A stretch of 64,000 bases of DNA from an uncultured Alistipes sp. (GCA_938014215.1 CALLRW010000001.1:1-64000), one strand, 5' to 3'. Shown: positions 24,877 through 34,155, numbered from the stretch's first letter. The notes: a model not told the origin generated them from the sequence alone. Translations and numbers: made by a program.

Positions 24877-24970
24877 TCGTTTGTCGGGCCGGGCGGCAGC
24901 GCCGTGGAGGGTGAATGCCGGATCCCGCGGGCATCTCTGCCAAGACCGGGTACCCCCCCCTGCATAACAA

Positions 24971-25002
24971 AAAACCGGAGGTTCTTGCGAACCCCCGGTT
25001 TT
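24971..25002. terminator. Bidirectional terminator
   Basis: AAAACCGG-a-GGTTC, loop TTGC, GAACC-c-CCGGTTTT: a stem with one mismatch, A-run left and T-run right. It separates the convergent hydrolase and aldolase genes. Confidence 0.85.
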
Positions 25003-25021
25003 CATTTACGGGATGCTCCGA

Positions 25022-26023
25022 TTATTCGGCCTTGCCGTCCGAACCCAGAACCTCCTTGATCTTGTGGATGTAGAGCTTCTTCATGTTGTCACGAGCCGGA
25101 CCCAGGTACTTGCGGGGGTCGAACTCGGCGGGCTTCGTTGCGAAGACCTCACGGATGGCGGCGGTCATGGCCAGACGCGAGTCGGAGTCGATGTTGATCT
25201 TGCAAACGGCGCTCTTGGCAGCCTTGCGCAGCTCCTCCTCGGGAATACCTACGGCAGCCTTCAGTGCACCACCATACTTGTTGATCGTGTCAACCTCCTC
25301 CTGGGGAACCGACGACGATCCGTGGAGCACGATGGGGAAGCCCGGAAGCTCCTTCTCGATGGCCTCGAGTACGTCGAATGCCAGGGGGGGCGGAACCAGA
25401 CGGCCCGTCTTCGGGTCAACGGTGCACTGCTCGGGGGTGAACTTGTAGGCTCCGTGCGAGGTGCCGATCGAGATGGCCAGCGAGTCAACGCCGGTCTTCG
25501 TTACGAAGTCAACGACCTCTTCGGGTTTGGTGTAGTGGCTCTCCTCGGCAGCAACCTCGTCCTCGACGCCGGCCAGTACGCCCAGCTCACCCTCGACCGT
25601 TACGTCGAACTGGTGTGCATACTCGACAACCTTCTTCGTCAGGGCGACGTTCTCGTCATAGGGCAGCGACGAACCGTCGATCATCACCGACGAGAAGCCC
25701 ATGTCAACGCAGCTCTTGCAGAGCTCGAACGAATCTCCGTGGTCCAGGTGCAGCACGATCTGGGGATGAGCCCAGCCGAGCTCCTTGGCATACTCGACGG
25801 CACCCTCTGCCATGTAGCGCAGCAGGGTCTGGTTGGCGTAGTTGCGGGCGCCCTTCGAAACCTGCAGGATAACCGGCGACTTGGTCTCGGCAGCAGCCTG
25901 GATAATGGCCTGGAGCTGCTCCATGTTGTTGAAGTTGAATGCCGGAACGGCATAACCTCCCTTGATGGCCTTGGCAAACATCTCACGGGTGTTTACGAGG
26001 CCCAGATCTTTGTACGATACCAT
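25022..26023 (-). CDS. Class II fructose-bisphosphate aldolase
   Basis: 333 aa. Zinc-dependent aldolase of glycolysis and gluconeogenesis, cleaving fructose 1,6-bisphosphate. Visible motifs: AVPAFNFNNMEQ near the N-terminus, the metal ligand region VLHLDHGDS, DGSSLPYDEN, EGELGVLAG and the late zinc-His in PIVLHGSSSVP. A lone gene with its own promoter (TAAATTTG at 26067-26074) and terminator. Confidence 0.95.
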   Translation of the reverse strand: MVSYKDLGLVNTREMFAKAIKGGYAVPAFNFNNMEQLQAIIQAAAETKSPVILQVSKGARNYANQTLLRYMAEGAVEYAKELGWAHPQIVLHLDHGDSFELCKSCVDMGFSSVMIDGSSLPYDENVALTKKVVEYAHQFDVTVEGELGVLAGVEDEVAAEESHYTKPEEVVDFVTKTGVDSLAISIGTSHGAYKFTPEQCTVDPKTGRLVPPPLAFDVLEAIEKELPGFPIVLHGSSSVPQEEVDTINKYGGALKAAVGIPEEELRKAAKSAVCKINIDSDSRLAMTAAIREVFATKPAEFDPRKYLGPARDNMKKLYIHKIKEVLGSDGKAE

Positions 26024-26066
26024 AATATTAGTTGTGTTAATGAAAATTGTGCATTCAAAAACCGCA

Positions 26067-26074
26067 CAAATTTA
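26067..26074 (-). promoter_or_regulatory. -7 box of the aldolase gene
   Basis: TAAATTTG on the minus strand, 43 nt before the ATG, within an AT-rich stretch. The -33 region is weak. Confidence 0.6.
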
Positions 26075-26157
26075 CTAAAAATTCTAAATAATAATCTCTT
26101 TTTGTGAAAAAAATAACAGAGATCGGGAAATAGTTGGACAATCCGGATTGTTTTTTG

Positions 26158-26165
26158 TACTTTTG
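26158..26165 (+). promoter_or_regulatory. -7 box of the fumarase gene
   Basis: TACTTTTG fits the consensus; a TTG lies 21 nt upstream. The mRNA would have a leader of about 35 nt. Confidence 0.65.
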
Positions 26166-26206
26166 CCGTAGGAAACCACGCTTACAACAACAAACACAAT
26201 ACGATC

Positions 26207-27820
26207 ATGGCAGAATTCATTTATCAGGAGCCGTTCCCGATTCAGGAGGACAAAACCAAGTACCGTCTTTTGACGAAGGATTACGTGAAGGTCGTCGAGT
26301 GCGACGGCCGCAAGATCCTCAAGGTCGACCCCAAGGGGCTGGAGATGTTGTCGAAGGCAGCCTACAGCGACGTGTCGTTCTATCTGCGTCCGGCTCACCT
26401 TCAGAAACTGCGCAACATCCTCGAGGATCCCGAAGCCACCGACAACGACAAGTTCGTGGCCTACACGATGCTGCTCAACCAGTGCGTGGCCGCCGAGGGC
26501 GAGCTCCCGACCTGCCAGGATACCGGTACGGCCATCTGCATCGCCCACAAGGGTGAGGACGTGTGGACCGGCGCCGACGATGCCGAGTGCATCGCCCGCG
26601 GTGTCTACGAGACCTACCGCGACCGCAACCTGCGCTATTCGCAGGTGGTCCCCTTCTCGATGATCGACGAGAAGAACTCCGCGACGAACCTTCCGGCACA
26701 GATCGACATCTACGGCGGAAAGCCCGGCATGGAGTATGAGTTCCTCTTCATCACCAAGGGCGGCGGCTCGGCCAACAAGACCTTCCTCTACCAGCAGACC
26801 AAGGCGCTCTTGAACGAGGAGTCGCTCACGAAGTTCATCCAGCAGCATATCTTCGACCTCGGTACGTCGGCCTGCCCGCCCTACCACCTGGCCATCTGCA
26901 TCGGCGGAACGTCGGCCGAGATGTGCCTCTCGACCGTGAAGAAGGCTTCGGCCGGCTATCTCGACGAGCTGCCCACGTCGGGCAACGAGGGCGGCCGCTG
27001 CTTCCGCGATCTGGAGTGGGAGGAGAAGGTGCTCAAGATCTGCCGCGAGAGCGGTGTCGGCGCCCAGTTCGGCGGCAAGTACCTCGTGCATGACGTGCGC
27101 GTGATCCGCGCCCCGCGTCACGCCGCCTCGTGCCCCGTGGCCATCGGCGTCAGCTGCTCGGCCGACCGCAACATCAAGGCCAAGATTACGCCCGAAGGCA
27201 TCTTCCTCGAGGAGCTCGAGAAGAATCCGGCCCGCTTCCTGCCGGCCGAGGCTCCGGCCATGTCGCCGGCCGTCGACATCGACCTGGACGAGGGCATGGA
27301 CAAGGTGCGCGAGATCCTGACCAAATACCCGATCAAGACGCGTCTGAACCTGCGCGGTACGCTCATCGTGGCCCGCGACATCGCTCACGCCCGTATCAAG
27401 CAGATGCTCGACGAGGGCAAGCCGATGCCCGAGTACTTCAAGAAGCACCCGGTTTACTACGCCGGCCCGGCCAAGACGCCGCAGGGCATGGCTTCGGGAT
27501 CGTTCGGCCCGACGACGGCCGGACGTATGGACCCCTACGTGGATCTGTTCCAGAAGCACGGCGGTTCGCTGGTGATGGTGGCCAAGGGCAACCGCTCGCA
27601 GGCCGTGACGGATGCCTGCAAGGCCAACGGCGGATTCTACCTCGGTTCGATCGGCGGTCCGGCCGCCATTCTGGCCAAGAACTCGATCAAGTCGGTCGAG
27701 GTGGTCGACTTCCCCGAGCTGGGCATGGAGGCCGTGCGCAAGATCTATGTCGAGAACTTCCCGGCATTCATCATCGTCGACGACAAGGGCAACGACTTTT
27801 TCGCCGATTTCAAGCACTGA
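26207..27820 (+). CDS. Fumarate hydratase, class I (Fe-S, single chain)
   Basis: 537 aa, the length of iron-sulfur fumarases with fused alpha and beta parts. Cluster ligands are likely the Cys in LPTCQDTGTA, in SACPPYH and in AASCPVA. C-terminal part shows GTTTAGRM (as FGPTTAGRMD) and KGNRS. It interconverts fumarate and malate; malate dehydrogenase lies 4 kb downstream and together they serve the reductive branch used in succinate-forming fermentation. Transcribed alone from a promoter at 26158. Confidence 0.95.
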   Translation: MAEFIYQEPFPIQEDKTKYRLLTKDYVKVVECDGRKILKVDPKGLEMLSKAAYSDVSFYLRPAHLQKLRNILEDPEATDNDKFVAYTMLLNQCVAAEGELPTCQDTGTAICIAHKGEDVWTGADDAECIARGVYETYRDRNLRYSQVVPFSMIDEKNSATNLPAQIDIYGGKPGMEYEFLFITKGGGSANKTFLYQQTKALLNEESLTKFIQQHIFDLGTSACPPYHLAICIGGTSAEMCLSTVKKASAGYLDELPTSGNEGGRCFRDLEWEEKVLKICRESGVGAQFGGKYLVHDVRVIRAPRHAASCPVAIGVSCSADRNIKAKITPEGIFLEELEKNPARFLPAEAPAMSPAVDIDLDEGMDKVREILTKYPIKTRLNLRGTLIVARDIAHARIKQMLDEGKPMPEYFKKHPVYYAGPAKTPQGMASGSFGPTTAGRMDPYVDLFQKHGGSLVMVAKGNRSQAVTDACKANGGFYLGSIGGPAAILAKNSIKSVEVVDFPELGMEAVRKIYVENFPAFIIVDDKGNDFFADFKH

Positions 27821-27847
27821 AAATCCGCTCTTCGGAGATACTAAACC

Positions 27848-27921
27848 ACAACGCACAGGCGTTGTAGTTGAAGACCTGCGGTCCCCGGTGGAGATCTCCT
27901 GTCGGACGGGAGATCCCCGCC
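27848..27921. other. Structured intergenic region between fumarase and batD
   Basis: The 231-bp gap holds two hairpins: ACAACGC-ACAG-GCGTTGT (27848-27865) and a 13-bp stem with one wobble and one mismatch (arms 27887-27899 and 27909-27921). Neither has a T-run. They may end the fumarase mRNA, protect it, or lie in the 5' leader of the bat genes. No gene is seen. Confidence 0.45.
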
Positions 27922-28051
27922 GCGGTCGGCAAGGTGAGTGAGGCGACCCTCTGTTCCGAATTCCGGCTGGCGCATGACGGCGTCGGACGGGTTGGTCGGG
28001 CGGCGGGTTGCGGTGTGCATGATTAACCGATCTATCGCTTTGTAATTTGTA

Positions 28052-29908
28052 ATGAGAGTCTTCTTTGCAAAATTATCTCTGGTGGCGCTTCTGGTGCTGG
28101 CGGTCTTCCCGGCCCTGGCCGACGAAGAGGTCACCTTCGAGGCCAACTCTCCGCTGACGGTGTCCGTGGGCGGGGCGTTCCGCGTGGAGTTTGCGCTCAA
28201 CGCCAAACCCGACAACGGAACGTTCCAGGCTCCGTCGTTCGAAGGGTTCGACGTGCTGGCCGGTCCGGCCGAGTCCACGGGCTCCTCGATTCAGATCATC
28301 AACGGTTCGATGACCAAGAGCGTGAGCCACACCTATACGTACGTGCTGCTGCCGCAGTCGGCCGGCACGGTGACGATCGGTGCGGCGGAGGTCAAGGTCG
28401 ACGGCCGCACCTACCGCACCCAGCCGTTGCCCATCGAGGTGGTCGACGAGGGGCAGAGCGGCGGCGGTCAGCACGCCTCGTCGGGCGGCGGGAACGACTC
28501 CCGCAACCGCAACGACGTGCAGAACCAGATTGGCAAGGAGGACATTCTGCTGCGGGCTGTCGTGTCGCGCAATTCGGTCTTCAAGAACGAACCGCTGCAT
28601 GTGGCCTTCAAACTCTATACGCGGGTTCCGTATGTCAACATCGTGCCCGAGTCGGCGCCGTCGTTCAACGGCTTCTGGTCGCAGGACCTGACCGATCCCA
28701 ATTCGGTGCAGGTGAGCCGCGAAACCTACAACGGAAAGGTCTACGAGACGCGCGTGCTGTACGACTATCTGCTCTATCCGCAGCAGGTCGGACAGCTGAC
28801 GATCGACCCCGTGGAGATGACCGTCGTGGCACAGGTGGTCATCCAGAGCCGGAATGCCGACCCCTTCTTCGGAACGGGCCGCGAGGTGCTCAACGTCCCG
28901 CGCAAGGTGCAGAGCCAGCGGACGACGGTCAACGTCAAGGCGCTGCCGTCGGGAGCTCCGGCCAGCTTCAGCGGGGCCGTGGGCAGCTTCACGATGGATA
29001 CCGAATTCCCCTCGGAGCGGCTGGCCGCCAACTCGGGAGCCAACATCACGGTGAAGATCTCGGGCCGCGGCAACCTGACCTTCGTGCAGGCGCCGAAGCT
29101 GCAGCTGCCCGCCTCGTTCGAGCTCTATAACGTGAAGACTACCGAGTCGATCAACGCCTCGTCGACGGGCATCTCGGGATACCGCCAGTTCGAGTATCCC
29201 TTCATCGCCCGGGCCGAGGGCTCGTATGAGGTCGACCCCGTCGAGTTCACCTATTTCGACCCGCAGCGCATGGAGTACGTGACGCTGAAGTCGAAGTCGC
29301 TGCCGCTCGAGATCCTGCCCGATGCCAACGGCGGGGGCGATGCGGTGGTGATGCAGGGCCGGGGCGTCTCGAAGGAGGAGGTTCGCCTGCTGGGCGAGGA
29401 TATCCGCTTCATCAAGCTGGGCAGCGCCCAGTTGCGGGCGGTCGCCGTGCCGTTCCTCTTCAGCCCGACCTACTGGGTATTGCTGGTCGCCGTTCTGATC
29501 CTCTTTGCCTGGGCCTACGTGGCGCTGCGCCACCGGATCCGCGAGTCGCAGAACGTCGCTCTGGTGCGCGGCAAGCGGGCCAACAAGGTCGCCGTGCAGC
29601 GTTTCCGCACGGCCAAGCGATACATGGAGGAGCAGAACCGGCACGCCTTCTACGAGGAGATGCTGCGGGCGCTGTGGGGATACATGAGCGACAAGTTCAA
29701 CATCCCGATGGCCAACCTCACGAAGGAGAACGTCCGCGAGGAGCTGCACAAACGCGGCGTCTCGGCCGAGGATTCGCAGCGATTTACGGACATCATCTCC
29801 CGCTGCGACGAGGCGCAGTACTCGCCCGTGGAGTCGACCCGCATGGGTGAGGTCTATTCGGAGGGTGTGAACCTGATTTCACAGATCGAATCGGTAATAA
29901 AACGATGA
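28052..29908 (+). CDS. BatD family protein
   Basis: 618 aa. Signal peptide (ending FPALA), a large beta-sandwich periplasmic region with the BatD patterns (VSVGGAFRVEF, FEGFDVLAGP, SHTYTYVLLP, ILLRAVVSRNSVFKNEP, GRGNLTF), a single membrane helix near residues 470-490 (WVLLVAVLILFAWAYV) and a cytoplasmic helical tail. Bat proteins were linked to aerotolerance in Bacteroides fragilis; the molecular role is not settled. Followed after 7 bp by a BatE-like gene. The vWA and MoxR partners (batA, batB, moxR) usual for the cluster are not adjacent here. Confidence 0.9.
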   Translation: MRVFFAKLSLVALLVLAVFPALADEEVTFEANSPLTVSVGGAFRVEFALNAKPDNGTFQAPSFEGFDVLAGPAESTGSSIQIINGSMTKSVSHTYTYVLLPQSAGTVTIGAAEVKVDGRTYRTQPLPIEVVDEGQSGGGQHASSGGGNDSRNRNDVQNQIGKEDILLRAVVSRNSVFKNEPLHVAFKLYTRVPYVNIVPESAPSFNGFWSQDLTDPNSVQVSRETYNGKVYETRVLYDYLLYPQQVGQLTIDPVEMTVVAQVVIQSRNADPFFGTGREVLNVPRKVQSQRTTVNVKALPSGAPASFSGAVGSFTMDTEFPSERLAANSGANITVKISGRGNLTFVQAPKLQLPASFELYNVKTTESINASSTGISGYRQFEYPFIARAEGSYEVDPVEFTYFDPQRMEYVTLKSKSLPLEILPDANGGGDAVVMQGRGVSKEEVRLLGEDIRFIKLGSAQLRAVAVPFLFSPTYWVLLVAVLILFAWAYVALRHRIRESQNVALVRGKRANKVAVQRFRTAKRYMEEQNRHAFYEEMLRALWGYMSDKFNIPMANLTKENVREELHKRGVSAEDSQRFTDIISRCDEAQYSPVESTRMGEVYSEGVNLISQIESVIKR

Positions 29909-29915
29909 TCGAGTT

Positions 29916-30779
29916 ATGAAACGACTGCTTTTGTTTCTGATGATCGTGGTCTGGGGAGTTGGCGAGGCCCGCTCCCAGGAGGCGGCCGACAGTGTGGTCC
30001 GGCCGGCGGTTGCCGGGGCTGCCGATACGGTGGCGACGGAGGCCCGGGAGGCGGATGCCGCACAGCCCGCCGAAGGCGAGGCGACTCCCGATCAGTTGTG
30101 GGACCGCGCCAATACGGCCTATATCAACGAGGATTACCACGCGGCGACGGAGATCTACAAGGAGATCCTCGCCCGCGGAGTGAGCTCGATGAAGCTCTAC
30201 TACAACCTGGGCAACGCCTGCTTCAAGGAGGGCGAACTGGGCGAGGCGATCCTCTACTACCATCGGGCACTGCGTCTGGCTCCGGGCAACGACGACATCC
30301 GCTACAACCTGGGGGTGGCCGAGGCCCGCACGAAGGACAACATCGAACAGATCCCGGAGTTCTTCCTGACGGAGTGGCTCCGGAGCGTCCGCCACATGAT
30401 GAGCTGCACGGCGTGGAGCATCTTCTCGCTGGTGGCACTGGTCGCCGCACTGGCGCTGTCGCTGCTCTACCTGCTGGCCCGGCGGCTCTCGCTGCGCAAG
30501 GGCGGGTTCTACGGAACGCTGGTGGCGCTGCTGCTCTTCGTGGTGACAACGTGGTTCGCATGGGGTGAGCGACGCGAGATGCTGGACGATACGCAGGCCG
30601 TCGTGATGTCGCTGTCGACGGCCGTGAAGAGTTCGCCCGACAAGTCGGCTACCGACCTCTTCGTGCTGCACGAAGGGACGCTGGTCGAGATTACCAACCG
30701 CCTCGAGGGGTGGTGCGAGGTGACCATCGCCGACGGCAAGAAGGGGTGGCTGGAGTCGAAAACGATCGAGACGATTTAG
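29916..30779 (+). CDS. BatE-like TPR protein with C-terminal SH3 domain
   Basis: 287 aa. N-terminal signal sequence, an acidic Ala-rich stretch (residues 18-60), TPR repeats (LWDRANTAYINEDYHAATEIY, LYYNLGNACFKEGELGEAILYYHRAL broken into two helices each), two membrane helices (about 165-185 and 200-220), and a bacterial SH3-like domain at the end (VEITNRLEGWCEVTIADGKKGWL). This layout is that of BatE. It lies directly after batD, and its stop codon touches the recR start. Confidence 0.87.
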   Translation: MKRLLLFLMIVVWGVGEARSQEAADSVVRPAVAGAADTVATEAREADAAQPAEGEATPDQLWDRANTAYINEDYHAATEIYKEILARGVSSMKLYYNLGNACFKEGELGEAILYYHRALRLAPGNDDIRYNLGVAEARTKDNIEQIPEFFLTEWLRSVRHMMSCTAWSIFSLVALVAALALSLLYLLARRLSLRKGGFYGTLVALLLFVVTTWFAWGERREMLDDTQAVVMSLSTAVKSSPDKSATDLFVLHEGTLVEITNRLEGWCEVTIADGKKGWLESKTIETI

Positions 30780-31376
30780 ATGTCGCAGCTGTTGCAGAAC
30801 GTGGTCGGCGAGTTGTCGAAACTCCCGGGAATCGGCCGGCGGACAGCCTTGCGGCTGGCGATGCACCTGCTGCGCATGGAGCCGGAATCGGTGGCCGAGA
30901 TGACGGAGAGCATCGACCGCTTCCGCAACGAGATCCGCCACTGCGCACAGTGCAACAACCTTTCGGACGAAGAGGTGTGTCCGATCTGCGCCGATCCGGA
31001 ACGCGACCATGCGACGATCTGCGTCGTCGAGCAGGTGGCCGACGTGCTGTCGATCGAGAATACGCACCAGTATCGCGGTCTGTACCACGTGCTGGGCGGG
31101 GTGATCTCCCCGATGCAGGGAATCGCCCCTTCGGATCTGAAGATCGACCTGCTGTGCGACCGGATTGCGGCGGGGGGTGTGAAGGAGGTGATCCTGGCCA
31201 TCTCGACCTCGGTCGAGGGTGAGACGACGCTCTTTTACCTGATGAACCGTCTGCGCCGCTATCCGGGTTTGAAGATCACCTCGATAGCGCGAGGCATTGG
31301 GTTTGGCGACGAGTTGGAGTATGTCGACGAATTGACCATTACCCACGCGTTGCGCAACCGTCGCGAGATCGAATAG
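30780..31376 (+). CDS. recR: Recombination mediator protein RecR
   Basis: 198 aa, normal length. N-terminal helix-hairpin-helix (LSKLPGIGRRTALRLAMHLL), a C4 zinc finger (CAQCNNLSDEEVCPIC), and a Toprim domain (ICVVEQVADVLSIE, YHVLGGVISP, ILAISTSVEGETT). RecR works with RecF and RecO to load RecA on gapped DNA; recF is also in this window at 38.7-40.0 kb. The ATG follows the batE-like stop with no gap, so translation is coupled. Confidence 0.96.
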   Translation: MSQLLQNVVGELSKLPGIGRRTALRLAMHLLRMEPESVAEMTESIDRFRNEIRHCAQCNNLSDEEVCPICADPERDHATICVVEQVADVLSIENTHQYRGLYHVLGGVISPMQGIAPSDLKIDLLCDRIAAGGVKEVILAISTSVEGETTLFYLMNRLRRYPGLKITSIARGIGFGDELEYVDELTITHALRNRREIE

Positions 31377-31383
31377 CCCGTGC

Positions 31384-31770
31384 GGAAGAGCCGCGGGGCG
31401 CAAAGGCGGCAGTGCGAAGCCGGTGACGCGAGGGGGCCGAAGAGGGGATTGAAGAGGGCCGAAGACCGAGGGGGTGAAGACGGAAGGGGAACGAAGGCCA
31501 AAGGAACGAAGACCGAAGGAAACGAAGGAGCAACGACGGAAGGGGCGCGAAATCGGGGCGTGAAACCGGTGGTGTGAGAACCTCTGCCTGTTGCAAAGCC
31601 CGGAGGAAACGAAGCCGGAGCGGAGAACAAGGGGGTGAACAAAGGGGTGAACAAGAGAAAACAAGGGAAAACAAGAGGGTGAACCCGATTATAGGGGGAA
31701 CGGAATAAGATATAAGGGAGAAACGGAACGGGATAAACCCGGCCGCGGTCCCGTAAACAAGAAACATAAA
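31384..31770 (+). other. Long purine-rich intergenic tract with degenerate short repeats
   Basis: The 444-bp gap between recR and the malate dehydrogenase gene is almost all G and A on the plus strand. It is built of imperfect units such as GAAGACCGAGG, ACGAAGG and two near-adjacent GGGGTGAACAA copies (about 31630-31660). A 65-codon frame (31380-31577) exists but reads as low-complexity Arg/Gly/Lys and is not accepted as a gene. No promoter box or terminator is recognisable within it. Confidence 0.7.
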
Positions 31771-31820
31771 AAACGGTGATAACCGAACGGAATACTCACT
31801 TTTCATAAAAAATAATTATT

Positions 31821-32819
31821 ATGGAATTCCTGACAAACGAGAAACTCACGATCGTGGGTGCAGCCGGTATGATCGGCTCGAACATGGCTCAGACGGCGCT
31901 GATGATGCGTCTTACGCCGAACATTTGCCTCTATGACCCCTTTGGTCCGGCACTGGAAGGTGTGGCCGAGGAGCTCTACCACTGCGCATTCGAGGGTGTG
32001 AACATCACCTGGACGACCGACGTCAAGGAGGCCCTGACGGGTGCTGCCTATGTCGTATCGTCGGGAGGTGCTGCCCGCAAGGCCGGCATGACGCGTGAGG
32101 ACCTGCTGAAGGGCAACGCGCAGATCGCCGAGGACTTCGGTAAGAACCTCAAGGCTTACTGCCCCGATGTAAAGCACGTGGTCGTTATCTTCAACCCGGC
32201 TGACATTACGGGTCTGATCACGCTGATCTACAGCGGTCTGAAACCCTCGCAGCTGACGACGCTGGCCGCTCTCGACTCGACGCGTCTGCGTTCGGAGCTG
32301 GCCAAGTACTTCAAGATCTCGCCCGACGAGGTTCGCAACTGCCGTACCTTCGGTGGCCACGGCGAGCAGATGGCCGTCTTCGCTTCGACGACGATGGTTG
32401 CCGGCAAGCCCCTGTCGGAGCTCATCGGCAAGGAGATGCCCGAGGCTGACTGGGAGGCCCTGCAGCAGCGTGTGATCCAGGGTGGCAAGCACATCATCGA
32501 CCTGCGCGGCCGCTCGTCGTTCCAGAGCCCGGCATACGTCTCGATCTGCATGATCGCGGCTACCATGGGTGGCAAACCCTTCGAGTATCCTGCCGGTACG
32601 TATGTCCACAATGGTGAGTTCAACCACATCATGATGGCCATGGAGACCGAGATCACGAAGGAGGGCGTTCACTACAAGGATGTCAAGGGTACTCCCGAGG
32701 AGCACAAGAAGCTGCGCGAGAGCTACGAGCACCTTGTCAAGCTGCGCGACGAGGTGATCGAAATGGGAGTTCTGCCCGCCATCGACAAGTGGGGCGAGCT
32801 GAATCCGAACCTCAAGTAA
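31821..32819 (+). CDS. mdh: Malate dehydrogenase
   Basis: 332 aa. NAD-binding GAAGMIGSN (residues about 13-21), the substrate-binding loop region SGGAARKAGMTREDLL with catalytic arginines, FNPADITG, and the active-site His in FGGHGEQM. It interconverts malate and oxaloacetate. The family resembles the Bacteroidetes-type MDH of about 330 residues. It sits downstream of the purine-rich gap and is followed by a strong terminator. Confidence 0.93.
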   Translation: MEFLTNEKLTIVGAAGMIGSNMAQTALMMRLTPNICLYDPFGPALEGVAEELYHCAFEGVNITWTTDVKEALTGAAYVVSSGGAARKAGMTREDLLKGNAQIAEDFGKNLKAYCPDVKHVVVIFNPADITGLITLIYSGLKPSQLTTLAALDSTRLRSELAKYFKISPDEVRNCRTFGGHGEQMAVFASTTMVAGKPLSELIGKEMPEADWEALQQRVIQGGKHIIDLRGRSSFQSPAYVSICMIAATMGGKPFEYPAGTYVHNGEFNHIMMAMETEITKEGVHYKDVKGTPEEHKKLRESYEHLVKLRDEVIEMGVLPAIDKWGELNPNLK

Positions 32820-32841
32820 TCGGATCCGCATCCGAAAAACG

Positions 32842-32876
32842 AAGCCGTCTTCCCCGCGTGGGAGGACGGCTTTTTC
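32842..32876 (+). terminator. Terminator of mdh
   Basis: AAGCCGTCTTCCCC, loop GCG, then TGGGAGGACGGCTTTTTC: stem of about 12 bp with T-run, 22 nt after the stop. Confidence 0.9.
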
Positions 32877-32952
32877 GTATGCCGGTAGATACTCCCTGGA
32901 GGGTCGGGGTGCGGGCCGGGCCGAAGCGGCTATGGCGCGGCAGCTGCATGGA

Positions 32953-32986
32953 AACGGCGGAACCGAAGTGACTCGGTTCCGCCGTT
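32953..32986 (-). terminator. Terminator of the META-domain gene
   Basis: A perfect 14-bp stem (32953-32966 with 32973-32986, loop AGTGAC), 20 nt past the stop on the minus strand; only a short TTT follows. Confidence 0.7.
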
Positions 32987-33005
32987 CCGTGTCGCGGGAT
33001 GCGGA

Positions 33006-33461
33006 CTAGTTGGCTGCCTTTTTGTCCGTCGGGGCAGGAAGGGCCTGGAAGACGGCCCGCAGTTCGCCGTTCGAGAGAATCAGCAGCATCGGACCGTCCA
33101 TGTCGTAATGGGTGGCCGATTCGAGGGCTTCGATGAAGGCCTGTTCGTGCTTCGGATCGCTACTTGCCATGCGGGTCGAGGCCAGCGGGCTGATCTTCAA
33201 CGTACGGTTGACGTCGCTCGTGAAGGTGCCCATGATCCGGTTGCCGGCGGCAACACCCGAGAGCTGTCCGTCGGTGGCCGAGAGCGTGATGGTGAAGTTC
33301 CCCTCGGCGGGGCGGATGGTCTCACCGCCGAGCTGGATCAGCTGCCATTCGGTGCCGGTGAGCGGACGGCGCGTTTTCCGCTGGTAGGAGCGGCAGGGGC
33401 AGCATCCGACCATCAGGGCCACGAGCCCGGCAACTGCCGCCATGCGAAAGAGATTTTTCAT
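33006..33461 (-). CDS. META-domain lipoprotein (HslJ-like)
   Basis: 151 aa. Lipoprotein signal (ALMVGC, Cys at about 20) and a single META domain: LTGTEWQLIQLGGE, FTITLSATDGQLSGVAAGNRIMG as the signature strand pair, ISPLASTRMA, and DGPMLLILSNG. HslJ-like proteins are envelope proteins of unclear role, linked to heat or drug resistance in Escherichia coli. Monocistronic, with promoter box at 33487-33494. The longer frame to 33551 starts upstream of that box and is rejected. Confidence 0.87.
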   Translation of the reverse strand: MKNLFRMAAVAGLVALMVGCCPCRSYQRKTRRPLTGTEWQLIQLGGETIRPAEGNFTITLSATDGQLSGVAAGNRIMGTFTSDVNRTLKISPLASTRMASSDPKHEQAFIEALESATHYDMDGPMLLILSNGELRAVFQALPAPTDKKAAN

Positions 33462-33486
33462 GATCTTATGAGTTTCTGTCGTGGCG

Positions 33487-33494
33487 CAAAGATA
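33487..33494 (-). promoter_or_regulatory. -7 box of the META-domain gene
   Basis: TATCTTTG with a TTTG 20 nt upstream on the minus strand; good match to the phylum consensus. Confidence 0.75.
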
Positions 33495-33698
33495 CGAAAA
33501 GGTGGCTGGCGGGCCAAATGAAAAGAGGGTTTTCGGGGGCGGATCCGTCAAACGGCCTCTCCCCCCGGCTGCACAGCCGTCGGATCCCGGCCGTCGGCCG
33601 CGAGCCGTCTGTCGTTTGCCGGAGGACCGGGCGGAGATGCGGCCGGGAATTTTTTTGCCGAACCGCCTCCGATATTCTTAAATGTAGAAAATAAATCG

Positions 33699-33706
33699 TA
33701 CCTTTG
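33699..33706 (+). promoter_or_regulatory. -7 box of the RidA gene
   Basis: TACCTTTG, 23 nt before the ATG. The rest of the 268-bp gap between the divergent META and RidA genes shows no gene. Confidence 0.65.
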
Positions 33707-33729
33707 ACAACCCAACGATCCAATAACGT

Positions 33730-34104
33730 ATGAAAAAGATTATCGCTTCACCGCATGCCCCCAAAGCCGTGGGGCCTTATTCCCAGGCCGTTGAGACGGG
33801 CGGGACTCTCTATGTTTCGGGACAGCTGCCGATCGACGGCGCTACGGGCACGATGGCCGACGGCGTCGAGGCACAGACGCGTCAGTCGCTGACCAACATC
33901 GGCCATATCCTCCGTGAGGCCGGATATGACTTTTCGGACGTGGTCAAGACGACCGTACTGCTGCAGTCGATGGGCGACTTTGCCGCGATGAACGGCGTCT
34001 ATGCCGAGTTCTTCACGGGCGACAAACCCGCACGGGTCTGCTACCAGGTGGCGGCTCTTCCGATGGGCGCCCTGGTGGAGATCGATGCCGTCTGCGTGAA
34101 GTAG
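33730..34104 (+). CDS. RidA family reactive intermediate deaminase
   Basis: 124 aa. The YjgF/RidA fold is clear: APKAVGPYSQAVETGGTLYVSGQLP near the start (in two strands), the conserved Arg in DKPARVCYQVAALPMGALVEIDAV at the end. RidA hydrolyses enamine/imine products of PLP enzymes, such as 2-aminoacrylate, protecting other enzymes. Lone gene with own promoter and terminator. Confidence 0.93.
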   Translation: MKKIIASPHAPKAVGPYSQAVETGGTLYVSGQLPIDGATGTMADGVEAQTRQSLTNIGHILREAGYDFSDVVKTTVLLQSMGDFAAMNGVYAEFFTGDKPARVCYQVAALPMGALVEIDAVCVK

Positions 34105-34123
34105 CCGGCCGCACAGGAAGCAT

Positions 34124-34155
34124 GCGCGCCCCGGGATACCTGGGGCGCGCCTTTT
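34124..34155 (+). terminator. Terminator of the RidA gene
   Basis: GCGCGCCCC, loop GGGATACCT, GGGGCGCGC followed by CTTTT. Perfect 9-bp GC stem, 20 nt after the stop. Confidence 0.85.

Noticed and set aside
31380..31577. 65-codon frame in the purine-rich gap
   Set aside because: Low-complexity Arg/Gly/Lys/Glu sequence that follows from purine bias; no promoter.
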